DNA of 64,000 bases from Oleispirillum sp963678075 (GCA_963678075.2 CAXXPK010000003.1:1067890-1131889); one strand, 5' to 3'; positions 43,881 through 53,426 are shown, counted from the stretch's first letter. Translations and numbers: made by a program. The notes: generated by a model not told the origin, from the sequence alone.

Positions 43881-45980
43881 TCAGGCGACCATCGCCAACA
43901 GCAGCAGCGCGACGATGTTGATGATCTTGATCATCGGATTGATCGCCGGGCCAGCGGTATCCTTGTAGGGATCGCCGACGGTATCGCCGGTCACCGCCGC
44001 CTTATGCGCGTCGGACCCCTTGCCACCGAAGTGACCGTCCTCGATGTACTTCTTGGCGTTATCCCAAGCACCACCACCCGAAGTCATCGACAGGGCGACG
44101 AACAGACCGGTCACGATGGTTCCCAGCAGCATCGCCCCCAGAGAGGTCAGCGCCGCCGCCTTGCCCGCAATCGGCCACATCACGAAGAACAGCGCCACCG
44201 GGGCCAACACCGGCAACATCGACGGAATCAGCATTTCCTTGATCGCCGCCTTGGTCAGCATGTCCACGGCACGGCTGTAATCCGGCTTCGCGGTGCCTTC
44301 CATGATGCCGGGGATTTCCTTGAACTGGCGACGGACTTCCTTGACCACCGCGCCAGCCGACCGGCCAACCGCCATCATCCCCATGGAACCGAACAGATAC
44401 GGCAACAAACCGCCCAGAAACAGGCCAACCACGACAAAGGGGTCCTGCAACTGGAAGTTGACCTTAAGGCCTGGGAAATAATATTCCAAATCAGCAACAT
44501 AGGCCGAGAACAGAACCAGCGCGGCCAGACCGGCGGAACCGATCGCGTACCCCTTGGTCACAGCCTTGGTGGTGTTGCCAACCGCGTCCAGGGCATCGGT
44601 GGTGACGCGCACGTCATCCGGCAGCCCAGCCATTTCGGCGATACCACCCGCGTTATCGGTCACCGGGCCATAGGCATCCAGCGCAACCACGATACCGGTC
44701 AGCGCCAGCATCGTGGTGGCGGCAACCGCGATTCCGAAGACGCCGGCCAACATGTAGGTGGAAATGATGCCGAAGCAGATCACCACCACCGGCAAGGCCG
44801 GTGCTTCCATGGAAACCGCCAGCCCCTGGATGACGTTGGTTCCGTGGCCGGTTTCGGAGGCCTTGGCAACCGAGGTCACCGGACGATGGCCGGTGCCGGT
44901 GTAGTACTCGCTGATCCAAACGATCAAGGCGGTAACAATCAAACCGATGATCGCGCACAGCACCAGCGCGCCGGAGGTCACGACGTCGCCGGACTTCAAG
45001 GTCAACTGCGTGGCGAAGCCGCCGAACAGAGCAACGATCGACAGGATCACCAACACCCCGGAAATCCCAGCGGAAGCGAAGAAGCCCTTATAGAGGGCGT
45101 TCATAATGTTGTTCGAGGGGCCAAGCTTGACGAAGAAGGTACCGGCAATCGAGGCCGCGATGCAAACGCCGCCGATCAGAAGCGGCAGAGCCATCATCTT
45201 GGTCTGAAACTCCGGGGCGAAGAAGATCGACGCCAACAGCATGGTGGCGACCACGGTGACCGCATAGGTTTCGAACAGATCGGCGGCCATGCCCGCGCAG
45301 TCGCCGACATTATCGCCGACGTTGTCGGCGATCACCGCCGGGTTGCGCGGATCGTCCTCGGGAATGCCTGCCTCGACCTTACCCACCAGATCGGCGCCAA
45401 CATCGGCGCCCTTGGTGAAGATGCCGCCGCCCAGACGCGCGAAGATGGAAATCAGCGAAGCGCCAAAGGACAGACCGACCAGGGCCTCCATGATCCGACG
45501 CAAATCCTCGGCCGAGAAGGCATCGAAGACACCGCGCAGAACCAGGTAATAAATGGTGACGCCCAAAAGGCCCAGGCCCACCACCAGCATACCGGTGACC
45601 GCGCCGGATTTGAAGGCGATGTCAAGGGCCGGAGCCAAGCCGCCGGTCCGCGCCGCGTCGGCGGTGCGCACGTTGGCGCGAACCGAGACGTTCATGCCGA
45701 TGTAGCCCGCCACGCCGGAAAGCACGGCGCCCAGGAAGAAGCCGACGGCGACGTGAAAGCCCAGAACGATCCCCAGCAGGATGCCGACCACGACGCCGAC
45801 GCCCGCGATCGTCGTGTACTGCCGGTTGAGGTAGGCGGAGGCGCCTTCCTGAATCGCCGCGGCGATGTCCTGCATCCTTTCGTTTCCGGCCTCGGCATCG
45901 AGGATGGAGCGGATCGCCCAGGCGCCATAAGCCAGCGCCCCGACTCCGCAAAGGATGACAAAGATGTAAAGAGCAACCAT
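43881..45980 (-). CDS. hppA: Membrane proton-translocating pyrophosphatase, K+-independent type
   Basis: This enzyme pumps H+ across the membrane at the cost of PPi. The 699-residue protein starts MVALYIFVILCGVGALAYGA after a GGAGAA ribosome site and has about 16 transmembrane helices. The substrate site shows KGADVGADLVGKVE and DNVGDNVGDCAGMAADLFE. The GNTTKA segment has lysine where K+-dependent enzymes have alanine, so it should be K+-independent and proton-specific, as in Rhodospirillum rubrum. It is last in the rib-nusB-thiL cluster, 201 bases after the fliL-like gene, and may have its own promoter. Confidence 0.95.
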   Translation of the reverse strand: MVALYIFVILCGVGALAYGAWAIRSILDAEAGNERMQDIAAAIQEGASAYLNRQYTTIAGVGVVVGILLGIVLGFHVAVGFFLGAVLSGVAGYIGMNVSVRANVRTADAARTGGLAPALDIAFKSGAVTGMLVVGLGLLGVTIYYLVLRGVFDAFSAEDLRRIMEALVGLSFGASLISIFARLGGGIFTKGADVGADLVGKVEAGIPEDDPRNPAVIADNVGDNVGDCAGMAADLFETYAVTVVATMLLASIFFAPEFQTKMMALPLLIGGVCIAASIAGTFFVKLGPSNNIMNALYKGFFASAGISGVLVILSIVALFGGFATQLTLKSGDVVTSGALVLCAIIGLIVTALIVWISEYYTGTGHRPVTSVAKASETGHGTNVIQGLAVSMEAPALPVVVICFGIISTYMLAGVFGIAVAATTMLALTGIVVALDAYGPVTDNAGGIAEMAGLPDDVRVTTDALDAVGNTTKAVTKGYAIGSAGLAALVLFSAYVADLEYYFPGLKVNFQLQDPFVVVGLFLGGLLPYLFGSMGMMAVGRSAGAVVKEVRRQFKEIPGIMEGTAKPDYSRAVDMLTKAAIKEMLIPSMLPVLAPVALFFVMWPIAGKAAALTSLGAMLLGTIVTGLFVALSMTSGGGAWDNAKKYIEDGHFGGKGSDAHKAAVTGDTVGDPYKDTAGPAINPMIKIINIVALLLLAMVA

Positions 45981-46181
45981 AAAAGAGTTCTCCCGAAACG
46001 GACAATAGGCCACTGTCATGGACCGGGAACCCCGCCCACCGACACCGGACCTGAAGCTGGCGACGACCCACGCGGTCATCACCCTTGAAAAGCGCGCAAG
46101 ATATTGCCCGAAAAACGCGTCGTCCGAAACCGGAAACGTCGGCTTGGATCAAGAAATAATCCCGGTTTTCAGAGGGTGCGG

Positions 46182-46649
46182 CTACATTTCGATATAGGAC
46201 TGGAGCAAGACATCGATCACCGCATCCGTTCCCAGGATGTGGTGGGTGATTTGCATCAAGGACGCTTTAAGGCGCGGCAGGTCCATCCCCTCCCCCGTCG
46301 CATATTGCTTGGGAAACGCGGCATAGGCCAATTGAATGAAGGCGTTGCGCAAGCGCGGCAGCCCTTCTTGCACCGCGGCCAGGAACTCCGGCTTGACGAC
46401 CAGAGTGACGGTGAAATGAACCTGTCGGTTGACGACACCATCAAGCACCACCGGAACATCAAGAGCGGTCATGTGCACCAGCGTTAGCTTGACGGGCTCC
46501 GGCGCCACCGGTTCCGGCGGTGGCGCCGGAGCCTCTGGAGCCTCTGGAGCAGCCAACCCCAGCATTCCCGGCATGAAGACGAATAGCCCGCCAGCTATGC
46601 CTGCCGCCAGCAAAAGCGCCGCGACGATGACAATAAGGATTCGTTTCAT
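46182..46649 (-). CDS. FliL-like membrane protein
   Basis: The 155-residue protein has one N-terminal transmembrane helix (about 4-27), an Ala/Pro/Glu linker (residues 33-52), and a C-terminal domain with NRQVHFTVTLVVKPEFLAAV and LPRLRNAFIQLAYAAFP. The layout and the KPEFLAAVQEGLPRLRNAF core match flagellar basal-body FliL, or the related stomatin/SPFH-like fold. No other flagellar gene is near. It overlaps the thiL stop by four bases and lies before hppA. A non-flagellar role in the envelope is possible. Confidence 0.7.
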   Translation of the reverse strand: MKRILIVIVAALLLAAGIAGGLFVFMPGMLGLAAPEAPEAPAPPPEPVAPEPVKLTLVHMTALDVPVVLDGVVNRQVHFTVTLVVKPEFLAAVQEGLPRLRNAFIQLAYAAFPKQYATGEGMDLPRLKASLMQITHHILGTDAVIDVLLQSYIEM

Positions 46650-47650
46650 GATGTTTTTTTAGGTTCTCCGCCATGCCGGTGTCCGCCGGCACCAGAAACC
46701 GACCGCCGCTCTCCCGCGTCAATGCGAAACACCCCCCCCGCCCCCGCTTCGGCACGACCGATCACCGTCACCTGAACCCCGATCGCATCAAGCCGCGCCG
46801 CCAATCCGGCGAAATCCTCCGGCGCGACGGCAAACGCCAGTTCATAATCATCGCCGCCGGTCAGCACCCTTTCCCGCGCCTCGGGGCAAAGTTCCAGCCA
46901 GTGCCGCACCGGTTCGGACACGGGAACACGCAGCGGGTCGATGACGATGTCGAGGCCCGAGGCCTCGGCCAGATGCCGCAGATCGGCGAACAGACCGTCG
47001 GACACGTCCAACGCCCCATGCGCCGTTCCATTCAGCAGCAAACCCGCCGCCAACCTGGGCTGCGGCAGACGATAACGGTCCAGAAGATAGGCCCGGTCGG
47101 CATCGCTCAATCCCTCCGGCGCGTCGGACCGTTGCATGTCGAGCCCGAGCGCGGCGTCACCGATGGTTCCGGTGACCGCCACCACGTCGCCAACACGAAC
47201 CCCATTGCGGCGCAGGACGCGCCCCCCCACCGCTTCACCGATCGCGGTGATCGACAGGGTCAGAGGACCCGGCGTCGCCACCACATCGCCACCCGCTAGC
47301 GCCAGACCGAATTCCCGCAGGTTTTCGCCCAACCCCTGGGCAAAGGCATCCAACCATGCCGCGTCCAGGCTCTCCGGCAGAGCACAGGTCATGAACACGA
47401 CGCGGGGCTTGGACCCCATCGCCGCCAAATCGGACAGATTGACCCGCAGCGCCTTGGCGGCGATCAGGGCTGGCGGATCGTCGGCAAGGAAATGCACCCC
47501 GGCGACCAGGGCGTCCGCCGTCACCACCCAATCGCATCCAGGCGACGAGGCCAACACCGCCGCGTCGTCGGAAAGCGCGAAGGCTCCGGCCTCGGGCAGC
47601 GACAATGGACGAAAGAACTTGGAAATCAAACCGAATTCATCCCACGGCAT
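46646..47650 (-). CDS. thiL: Thiamine-monophosphate kinase
   Basis: ThiL phosphorylates thiamine monophosphate to thiamine diphosphate, the active cofactor. The ATG at 47650 follows GGGAGG and gives MPWDEFGLISKFFRPL, the normal start. The 334-residue protein has LSDDAAVL (metal site), VVTADALVAGVHFL, VNLSDLAAMGSKP, ALAGGDVVATPG, GALDVSDGLFADL and LTGGDDYELAF. It sits 17 bases after nusB; nusB-thiL is a frequent pair. Confidence 0.95.
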   Translation of the reverse strand: MPWDEFGLISKFFRPLSLPEAGAFALSDDAAVLASSPGCDWVVTADALVAGVHFLADDPPALIAAKALRVNLSDLAAMGSKPRVVFMTCALPESLDAAWLDAFAQGLGENLREFGLALAGGDVVATPGPLTLSITAIGEAVGGRVLRRNGVRVGDVVAVTGTIGDAALGLDMQRSDAPEGLSDADRAYLLDRYRLPQPRLAAGLLLNGTAHGALDVSDGLFADLRHLAEASGLDIVIDPLRVPVSEPVRHWLELCPEARERVLTGGDDYELAFAVAPEDFAGLAARLDAIGVQVTVIGRAEAGAGGVFRIDAGERRSVSGAGGHRHGGEPKKTS

Positions 47651-47667
47651 CCCCGACCCTCCCGGCG

Positions 47668-48183
47668 TCAGGCGCCACAATCGGCGAGCTCGTCGTCGCG
47701 AATCCCCTTCGCCACGCGGTCCAGAACCGCATTCACCAATTTGGGTTCCGGCCCACCGAAAAAGGCGTGGGCGATGTCCACGTATTCCGAAATCACCACC
47801 TTCGGCGGCACATCCAGGCAATGGGACATTTCAAACACCCCGACCCGCAGGATCGAGGTCAGAATCGCCTCCAACCGGGCGGTGGTGCGTTCACCATCCA
47901 GGGCCGCGTTGATGACTTGGTCGATCTCTGCCTTGGACTCGACGGTGCCGCGCACCAGGGCCGTGAACACCCCCGGCTCCGGCGGCACCAAAGGCGCCAG
48001 AATTTCCTTTTCTCCGTCTTCCTGCAAGGCGCTGCCGCCCAGGCGATCGCTCAGAAAGTCCGACAACACATCGGTCAGGGGGCGGTTGGTGAACTCGGTC
48101 AGGTATAGGGCCTGAACCGCGCACAACCGCGCCGCGCTCAACCGAGAGCGGCGGCTGTAGACCTCTTTCTTGGGGCCGGTCAT
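47668..48183 (-). CDS. nusB: Transcription antitermination factor NusB
   Basis: NusB binds boxA RNA with S10 in rRNA antitermination. The 171-residue all-helical protein has SRLSAARLCAVQALYLTEF at the start and the C-terminal EAILTSILRVGVFEM, VVISEYVDIAHAFFGGPEPKLVNAVLDRVAK region typical of NusB. It follows ribH by 43 bases; the ribH-nusB pair is conserved. Confidence 0.95.
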   Translation of the reverse strand: MTGPKKEVYSRRSRLSAARLCAVQALYLTEFTNRPLTDVLSDFLSDRLGGSALQEDGEKEILAPLVPPEPGVFTALVRGTVESKAEIDQVINAALDGERTTARLEAILTSILRVGVFEMSHCLDVPPKVVISEYVDIAHAFFGGPEPKLVNAVLDRVAKGIRDDELADCGA

Positions 48184-48226
48184 AAGTAATGTGGTTCCTT
48201 GGTTTCGGGGATGAACCAGCCTCCGG

Positions 48227-48682
48227 TCAGAGGCCGAGTTCCTTCTTTACCGCGATCATCCGGAGCGCGGCTTCGGCGGCGCGGCCACCGTGGTTGCCTT
48301 CCGAGACGCGCGCCCGCGACATCGCTAAGGCCTCTGTCGGGCAGGTCAGAATGCCGTTGCCGAGCGCCAGGGAATATTGCAGCGTCAACTGCTGCACGCC
48401 CGCCATCGCCTGGGTGCAAACGTGTTCGTAGTGGTCGGTCTCGCCCTTGATGGCACAGCCCAGCACGACATACCCGGCAAATCGCAGATCCGTTGCCCGC
48501 AATTCCATGGCACGCACCGCATAACGGATTACCGACGGAAGTTCCAGAATGCCGGGAACGATAATGCGTTTGTATCCGGTACCGTGACGGGTCAATGCCT
48601 CGACCGCGCCACGCACCAGTTCATCGGTGATGGCGTCGTAAAAACGGGCTTCGACGATCAAAAGGCGCGGTCCGCCACTCAT
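48227..48682 (-). CDS. ribH: 6,7-dimethyl-8-ribityllumazine synthase
   Basis: RibH joins ribitylaminouracil and dihydroxybutanone phosphate to lumazine. The 151-residue protein has LLIVEARFYDAITDELVRGA, the phosphate-binding IVPGILELPSVI and VVLGCAIKGETDHYEHVC with the catalytic histidine, then LGNGILTCPTEALAM. It lies between ribBA and nusB. Confidence 0.97.
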   Translation of the reverse strand: MSGGPRLLIVEARFYDAITDELVRGAVEALTRHGTGYKRIIVPGILELPSVIRYAVRAMELRATDLRFAGYVVLGCAIKGETDHYEHVCTQAMAGVQQLTLQYSLALGNGILTCPTEALAMSRARVSEGNHGGRAAEAALRMIAVKKELGL

Positions 48683-48715
48683 TGTCCGTGTCCTCCGAAG
48701 GGGGGTGAGCCCACT

Positions 48716-49831
48716 CTACGCTTCATGTGCGTCCCGCACACAACACTCATCCACAATGTGGAGATCGTATCCGTCCAAACCAATAATAGTCTTGTGCGTA
48801 TTGGACAACAGAATCATGTCGTGAATGCCAAGATCCAGAAGAATTTGCGCGCCAATGCCATAATCGCGCAATTCCGTCTCGTCCACACCCCCCGCTCGGG
48901 CTACGGCGGCGCTGCTCCACGAAGTCGGCGATGGGTTGCGAATCAGAACGACCACGCCACGCCCGAAATCGGCGATCTGACGCATCGACCGCGCCAGCAC
49001 CCCTTGGTGTCCGTGCAGGGTATCGCCCAGAATATCCTCGAACACGTTCAGCGCATGCATCCGCACCAGCGGCGCCGCCGTGCCCGGCACCTCGCCCTTG
49101 ACCAGGGCGACGTGTTCGCCCGCGCTCAGGGAATCGAGATAGACCCGGACCTTCCACTCGCCACCGAATTCCGAATGCAAGGTGGTTTCGGCACGCAGCG
49201 AAACCAGGCGCTCGATGCGCCGGCGATAGGCGATCAGATCGCGGATCTGGCCGATTTTCAGCCCATGTTCCTTCGCGAAGGGAATCAGATCGGGCAACCG
49301 CGCCATGCTGCCGTCGTCGTTCATGATTTCGCAGATCACCGCCGAAGGCTGCATTCCCGCCAGCCGCGCTAGATCGACGCTGGCCTCGGTATGCCCGGTG
49401 CGCACCAGAACCCCGCCGTCGCGCGCCATCAGCGGAAACGTATGCCCCGGCGTCACGATGTCGGAGGCGACGCACTTGGGATCGATCGCGGTGGCGATGG
49501 TCAACGCACGATCGGCAGCGGAAATGCCCGTGGTAATCCCCTCCGCCGCCTCGATGCTGACGGTGAACGCGGTGGAATGGCGCGACAGATTCCGCGCGGC
49601 CATCAGCGGCAACCCCAAGGCCTCCACCCGCGCCCGATCCAACGCCAGACAGATCAAGCCACGTCCGTGTTTGGCCATGAAATTCACGGCCTGCGCCGTA
49701 CAGGCTTGCGCCGGAATGATCAGGTCGCCTTCGTTCTCGCGATTTTCGTCATCGACCAGAATGAACATCCGCCCGGCGCGCGCCTCGGCGATAATTTCCT
49801 CGATCGAGACGAGGGGAGAAACCGCTGCCAT
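48716..49831 (-). CDS. ribBA: 3,4-dihydroxy-2-butanone 4-phosphate synthase with degenerate GTP cyclohydrolase II domain
   Basis: The N-terminal DHBP synthase domain (about 1-205) is complete, with FILVDDENRENEGDLIIPAQ, and the VLVRTGHTEASVDLARLAG and EIMNDDGSMARLPDL motifs. The C-terminal part (about 206-371) has the fold of GTP cyclohydrolase II but not its three zinc-binding cysteines: in place of the metal-binding segment it reads VRMHALNVFEDILGD. It should therefore make only dihydroxybutanone phosphate, with GTP cyclohydrolase II encoded elsewhere. This hybrid form is common in alphaproteobacteria. Confidence 0.92.
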   Translation of the reverse strand: MAAVSPLVSIEEIIAEARAGRMFILVDDENRENEGDLIIPAQACTAQAVNFMAKHGRGLICLALDRARVEALGLPLMAARNLSRHSTAFTVSIEAAEGITTGISAADRALTIATAIDPKCVASDIVTPGHTFPLMARDGGVLVRTGHTEASVDLARLAGMQPSAVICEIMNDDGSMARLPDLIPFAKEHGLKIGQIRDLIAYRRRIERLVSLRAETTLHSEFGGEWKVRVYLDSLSAGEHVALVKGEVPGTAAPLVRMHALNVFEDILGDTLHGHQGVLARSMRQIADFGRGVVVLIRNPSPTSWSSAAVARAGGVDETELRDYGIGAQILLDLGIHDMILLSNTHKTIIGLDGYDLHIVDECCVRDAHEA

Positions 49832-49837
49832 GCCCGA

Positions 49838-50425
49838 TTACTCCCGTTCCAGCAGGCGTGCGACGTAGCGTGCCAGCATGTCGATTTCCAGGTTGACCTT
49901 CGTCCCCGGTCGATAATCACCGAACAGCGTCATCTGTTGAGTATGCGGAATGATATTGACGCCAAAGGTGTCGCCCGCCACTTCGTTGACGGTCAGGGAA
50001 ACTCCATCGACGGCGACCGACCCCTTGGGCGCCATGAAATTTTTCAAGGTCGCGGGAACCCGGAAGACAAAGCGCTTGGACTCGCCCTCGTCACGCACCG
50101 AAACCACCTCGCCAACGCCATCGACATGCCCGGAAACGATGTGCCCACCCAATTCGTCGCCAACCTTCAGGGCCCGTTCCAGATTCATGCGGGCGCCAAC
50201 CGTCCATCCGGCCAGGGTGGTCTTCGACAAGGTCTCGCCCGAGGCCTGCGCCACGAACCAGTCGCCGCCGGTTTCGATCACCGTCAGACAAACGCCGGAA
50301 CAGGCGATCGATGCGCCAATGTCCACCGTCGCCATGTCATAGCGGGTCTGAATCTCGAAACGGGTATCGCCGTCTTTAGCAATGCCCCGCACCACGCCGA
50401 CATCGGTGACAATTCCGGTAAACAT
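49838..50425 (-). CDS. ribE: Riboflavin synthase subunit alpha
   Basis: Riboflavin synthase dismutates lumazine to riboflavin. The start MFTGIVTDVGVV at 50425 is the invariant family N-terminus. Two lumazine-binding repeats are seen, with SGVCLTVIETGG in the first and VDGVSLTVNEV in the second (195 residues). It ends seven bases before ribBA. The open frame upstream of the ATG is not part of the gene. Some databases call this gene ribC. Confidence 0.96.
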   Translation of the reverse strand: MFTGIVTDVGVVRGIAKDGDTRFEIQTRYDMATVDIGASIACSGVCLTVIETGGDWFVAQASGETLSKTTLAGWTVGARMNLERALKVGDELGGHIVSGHVDGVGEVVSVRDEGESKRFVFRVPATLKNFMAPKGSVAVDGVSLTVNEVAGDTFGVNIIPHTQQMTLFGDYRPGTKVNLEIDMLARYVARLLERE

Positions 50426-50476
50426 CTGTTTTCTCCCTGCTTCATCGGCGCCCGATGGGACCGAGGCGCGCATCCG

Positions 50477-51601
50477 TCAGAACTTCCGTTGGTAGACTTC
50501 AAGCACGTCGCTGTCCAGCGCGATGCGGCTTTGCAGCGAAAAACGCGGTGCGCAGGCCAGTTCGCCGCAACCGAACCCACCCACCCCGGCCAGACCGTCG
50601 CCGCCGATCAGCGCGGGCGCGCGGAACCAAGCCAGCGCATCGACCGCATCGGCCTTAACGAAGGCGGCGTTCAAGATCGACCCGGCCTCCACCAGCAACC
50701 GGGTCAGCCCCTCGTCGCCCAGACGCGCCAGCAAAGCCGGAATAGCCGGCCTGCCACCGGCATCCGCCGCGACCTCCAGACAGCGCACGCCCCGCGTCTT
50801 CAGCCTTTCGGATTGAATCGGATCCATCCGCCCCGAAATCAGCCACACCGGAGCCTCCTCCGACGAGGTATCCCAAATTTGCGCACCCTCGGGAACCGGG
50901 GAACGCCCCTCCACCACGATGCGTGCCGGTTGACGACCATCCATACCCGGCAGGCGCACCGTCAACAGCGGGTCGTCGGCGGCCAGGGTTCCGGCGCCGG
51001 TCAGAATCGCATCGGCCTCGGCGCGCAGACGATGCCCCTCGGCCCGCGCCCGTTCACCAGTGATCCAACGACTTTTGCCGGATTGGGTGGCGGTGCGCCC
51101 GTCCAGGGTCGAGGCGATCTTCATTATGACCAGGGGCCGTCCACGCTCGACGCGGCTGAAGAAGCCCGCGTTCAGAGCCCGCGCCTCCTCCGCCAGAAGA
51201 CCAAATTCGACCTCGACCCCGGCGTCGCGGAGACGTTTCAGGCCGCGTCCGTTGACCCGCAGATCAGGATCGCCGCAGGCCACCACGGCACGCGCGATTC
51301 CGGCAGTGATCAAGGCATCGGCGCAGGGCGGCGTCTTTCCATGATGGCTACACGGTTCCAGGCTGACATAGGCGGTAGCGCCCCGCGCCGCGCCGCCGGC
51401 ACGATCCAGGGCGACGCGTTCGGCATGCGGACGTCCACCGGGTTGGGTCCACCCCTCCCCGACCACCACGCCATTCCGAACCAGAACGCAACCGACCGCC
51501 GGATTTGGCCACACCCGCCCCAGCCCCCGCCGCGCCAAGGCCAGCGCGTGGCGCATGAAACGGCGGTCGAGATCAGCTGCCAAAGGGGTGTTCTTGTTCA
51601 C
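50477..51601 (-). CDS. ribD: Bifunctional riboflavin deaminase/reductase
   Basis: RibD deaminates and then reduces the pyrimidine intermediate of riboflavin synthesis. The deaminase part (about 10-150) has RPHAERVALD and LEPCSHHGKTPPC zinc ligands; the reductase part has MKIASTLDGRTATQSGKSRW and LVEAGSILNAAFVKA. A GTG at 51601, inside the nrdR end by 29 bases, gives the usual NKNTPLAADLDRRFMRHAL start with 374 residues; an ATG at 51556 would cut this. The C-terminus CAPRFSLQSRIALDSDVLEV is normal. Confidence 0.93.
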   Translation of the reverse strand: MNKNTPLAADLDRRFMRHALALARRGLGRVWPNPAVGCVLVRNGVVVGEGWTQPGGRPHAERVALDRAGGAARGATAYVSLEPCSHHGKTPPCADALITAGIARAVVACGDPDLRVNGRGLKRLRDAGVEVEFGLLAEEARALNAGFFSRVERGRPLVIMKIASTLDGRTATQSGKSRWITGERARAEGHRLRAEADAILTGAGTLAADDPLLTVRLPGMDGRQPARIVVEGRSPVPEGAQIWDTSSEEAPVWLISGRMDPIQSERLKTRGVRCLEVAADAGGRPAIPALLARLGDEGLTRLLVEAGSILNAAFVKADAVDALAWFRAPALIGGDGLAGVGGFGCGELACAPRFSLQSRIALDSDVLEVYQRKF

Positions 51602-52043
51602 CGATTTTCCCAACAAGTTCTTCGAAGTCACTGACTTCTCGGAAGTTCTTGTAAACGGAAGCGAACCGGATATAGGCCACGGGATCAAGGGACAACAGAG
51701 ATTCCATGACCATTTCGCCAATCGCGTCGGAAGCGACCTCGGTCTCGCCGTAGGACTCCAAACGACGCTGGATCGAGGTCACCAATCGTTCGATCCGATC
51801 CGGGTCAACGGCGCGCTTACGCACCGCGACCTGGATCGATCGCGCCAGCTTGTCCCGGTCGAAGGGGGTGCGACGCCCGTCCTTCTTGACCACGATCAGT
51901 TCGCGGATCTGCACCCGTTCGAAGGTGGTGAAGCGCGAGCCGCAAGCCGGGCAGGAGCGACGGCGACGAATCGCCGCGTTATCCTCCGTCGGACGCGAGT
52001 CCTTGACCTGCGTATCGTCGTTTCCGCAAAACGGACAACGCAT
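51573..52043 (-). CDS. nrdR: Transcriptional repressor NrdR
   Basis: NrdR represses ribonucleotide reductase genes according to the dATP/ATP state. The 156-residue protein has the zinc ribbon MRCPFCGNDDTQVKDSRPTE with the second cysteine pair in RSCPACGSRFTTFE, and an ATP-cone domain (IVVKKDGRRTPFDRDKLARS). The order glyA-nrdR-ribD is standard. Confidence 0.97.
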   Translation of the reverse strand: MRCPFCGNDDTQVKDSRPTEDNAAIRRRRSCPACGSRFTTFERVQIRELIVVKKDGRRTPFDRDKLARSIQVAVRKRAVDPDRIERLVTSIQRRLESYGETEVASDAIGEMVMESLLSLDPVAYIRFASVYKNFREVSDFEELVGKIGEQEHPFGS

Positions 52044-52082
52044 GCTTCTCTCCCCCTTGGTTCTCGGGCCGTTCCGCTTCGA

Positions 52083-53378
52083 TCAGCCGACGTAGGACAG
52101 GTCGGGATAGATCGGGAATTTCGCCAACAGGGTTTCGACCTCGGCGCGTACCCGCGCCTCGACCATCGAATCCCCGTCCGGGTTCTGATGCAGAACCTCC
52201 AACACGTCGCAAATCAGGTTCCCCACCTTCTGGAACTCCGCGACACCGAACCCGCGCGAAGTCGCGGCCGGGGTCCCCAAGCGAATCCCCGAGGTCACCG
52301 TCGGCTTTTCTGGATCGAACGGAATGCCGTTCTTGTTGCAGGTGATGGCCGCGCGTTCCAAAGCCTTTTCGGCGACGTTGCCGGTCAGCTTCATCGGCCG
52401 CAGATCGACCAGCATCAGGTGCGTGTCGGTGCCGCCGGAAACCAGATCCAACCCCCGCGCCTTCAACACGTCGCCCAGGGTCTTGGCATTGTCCACAACC
52501 TGTTTGCCATAGGCCCTGAAGGCCGGAGACAGCGCCTCGCCGAAGGCCACCGCCTTGGCGGCGATCACATGCATCAGAGGCCCACCCTGCGAACCCGGGA
52601 AAATCGCCGAATTGATCTTCTTGGCAAGGTCGGGGTCGTTGGTCAGAATCATGCCGCCGCGCGGACCGCGCAGGGTCTTGTGGGTGGTGGTGGTGACGAC
52701 ATGGGCATGGACAAGCGGGTTGGGATGAACCCCCGCCGCCACCAGACCCGCGAAGTGGGCCATGTCAACCATGAACACCGCGCCGACTTCGTCGGCAATG
52801 GCACGGAATGCCGCGAAGTCGATCATCCGCGGATAGGCGGAACCACCGGTGATGATCAGTTTCGGCTTGTGCCGGCGCGCCATCGCCGCCACCACATCCA
52901 TGTCGATACGATGATCGTCGGGCCGCACCCCGTACTGCACGGCGTTAAACCATTTTCCAGAAACCGCGGGCGCCGCTCCATGGGTCAAATGCCCGCCGGC
53001 ATCCAGCGATAGCCCCATGATGGTATCGCCGGGTTTCACGGTGGCCAGAAGCACGGCAAAGTTCGCCTGCGCGCCGGAATGCGGCTGCACGTTGGCAAAA
53101 TCGGCCCCAAACAGAGCCTTGGCACGGTCCATCGCCAATTGCTCGGCGACATCGACGAATTCGCAACCACCATAATAACGTTTGGCGACGTAGCCCTCGG
53201 CATACTTGTTGGTCAGCACCGACCCCTGCGCCTCCAACACCGCGCGGGAAACGATGTTTTCCGAGGCGATCAGTTCGATCTGCCCCTGTTGCCGGGTGAG
53301 CTCGCGCTCAAGGGCGGCGGCAAGATCGGGGTCGCTTGCGGCAAGGGAAGTAGAGAAGAAACCGCCAGTCTGAAGCAT
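52083..53378 (-). CDS. glyA: Serine hydroxymethyltransferase
   Basis: GlyA interconverts serine and glycine with tetrahydrofolate. The 431-residue PLP enzyme has IELIASENIVSRAVLEAQGS, the YYGGCEFVDVAEQLA segment, and the PLP lysine in TTTTHKTLRGPRGG near residue 237. It is the first gene of a minus-strand run with nrdR and the rib genes; rpiB lies 48 bases upstream. Confidence 0.97.
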   Translation of the reverse strand: MLQTGGFFSTSLAASDPDLAAALERELTRQQGQIELIASENIVSRAVLEAQGSVLTNKYAEGYVAKRYYGGCEFVDVAEQLAMDRAKALFGADFANVQPHSGAQANFAVLLATVKPGDTIMGLSLDAGGHLTHGAAPAVSGKWFNAVQYGVRPDDHRIDMDVVAAMARRHKPKLIITGGSAYPRMIDFAAFRAIADEVGAVFMVDMAHFAGLVAAGVHPNPLVHAHVVTTTTHKTLRGPRGGMILTNDPDLAKKINSAIFPGSQGGPLMHVIAAKAVAFGEALSPAFRAYGKQVVDNAKTLGDVLKARGLDLVSGGTDTHLMLVDLRPMKLTGNVAEKALERAAITCNKNGIPFDPEKPTVTSGIRLGTPAATSRGFGVAEFQKVGNLICDVLEVLHQNPDGDSMVEARVRAEVETLLAKFPIYPDLSYVG

Positions 53379-53426
53379 GCGAATAACCTTTCCTTCGTCA
53401 AACGGCCGAGCCTGCCCACGGGCGGC

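Noticed and set aside
43863..46088. A 741-codon open frame opposite hppA
   Set aside because: Antisense shadow of the pyrophosphatase gene; the product is rich in Gly, His, Asp and Gln and matches no fold.
49391..51634. A 747-codon open frame opposite ribBA-ribE-ribD
   Set aside because: Covers three clear riboflavin genes in antisense; no ribosome site or domain.
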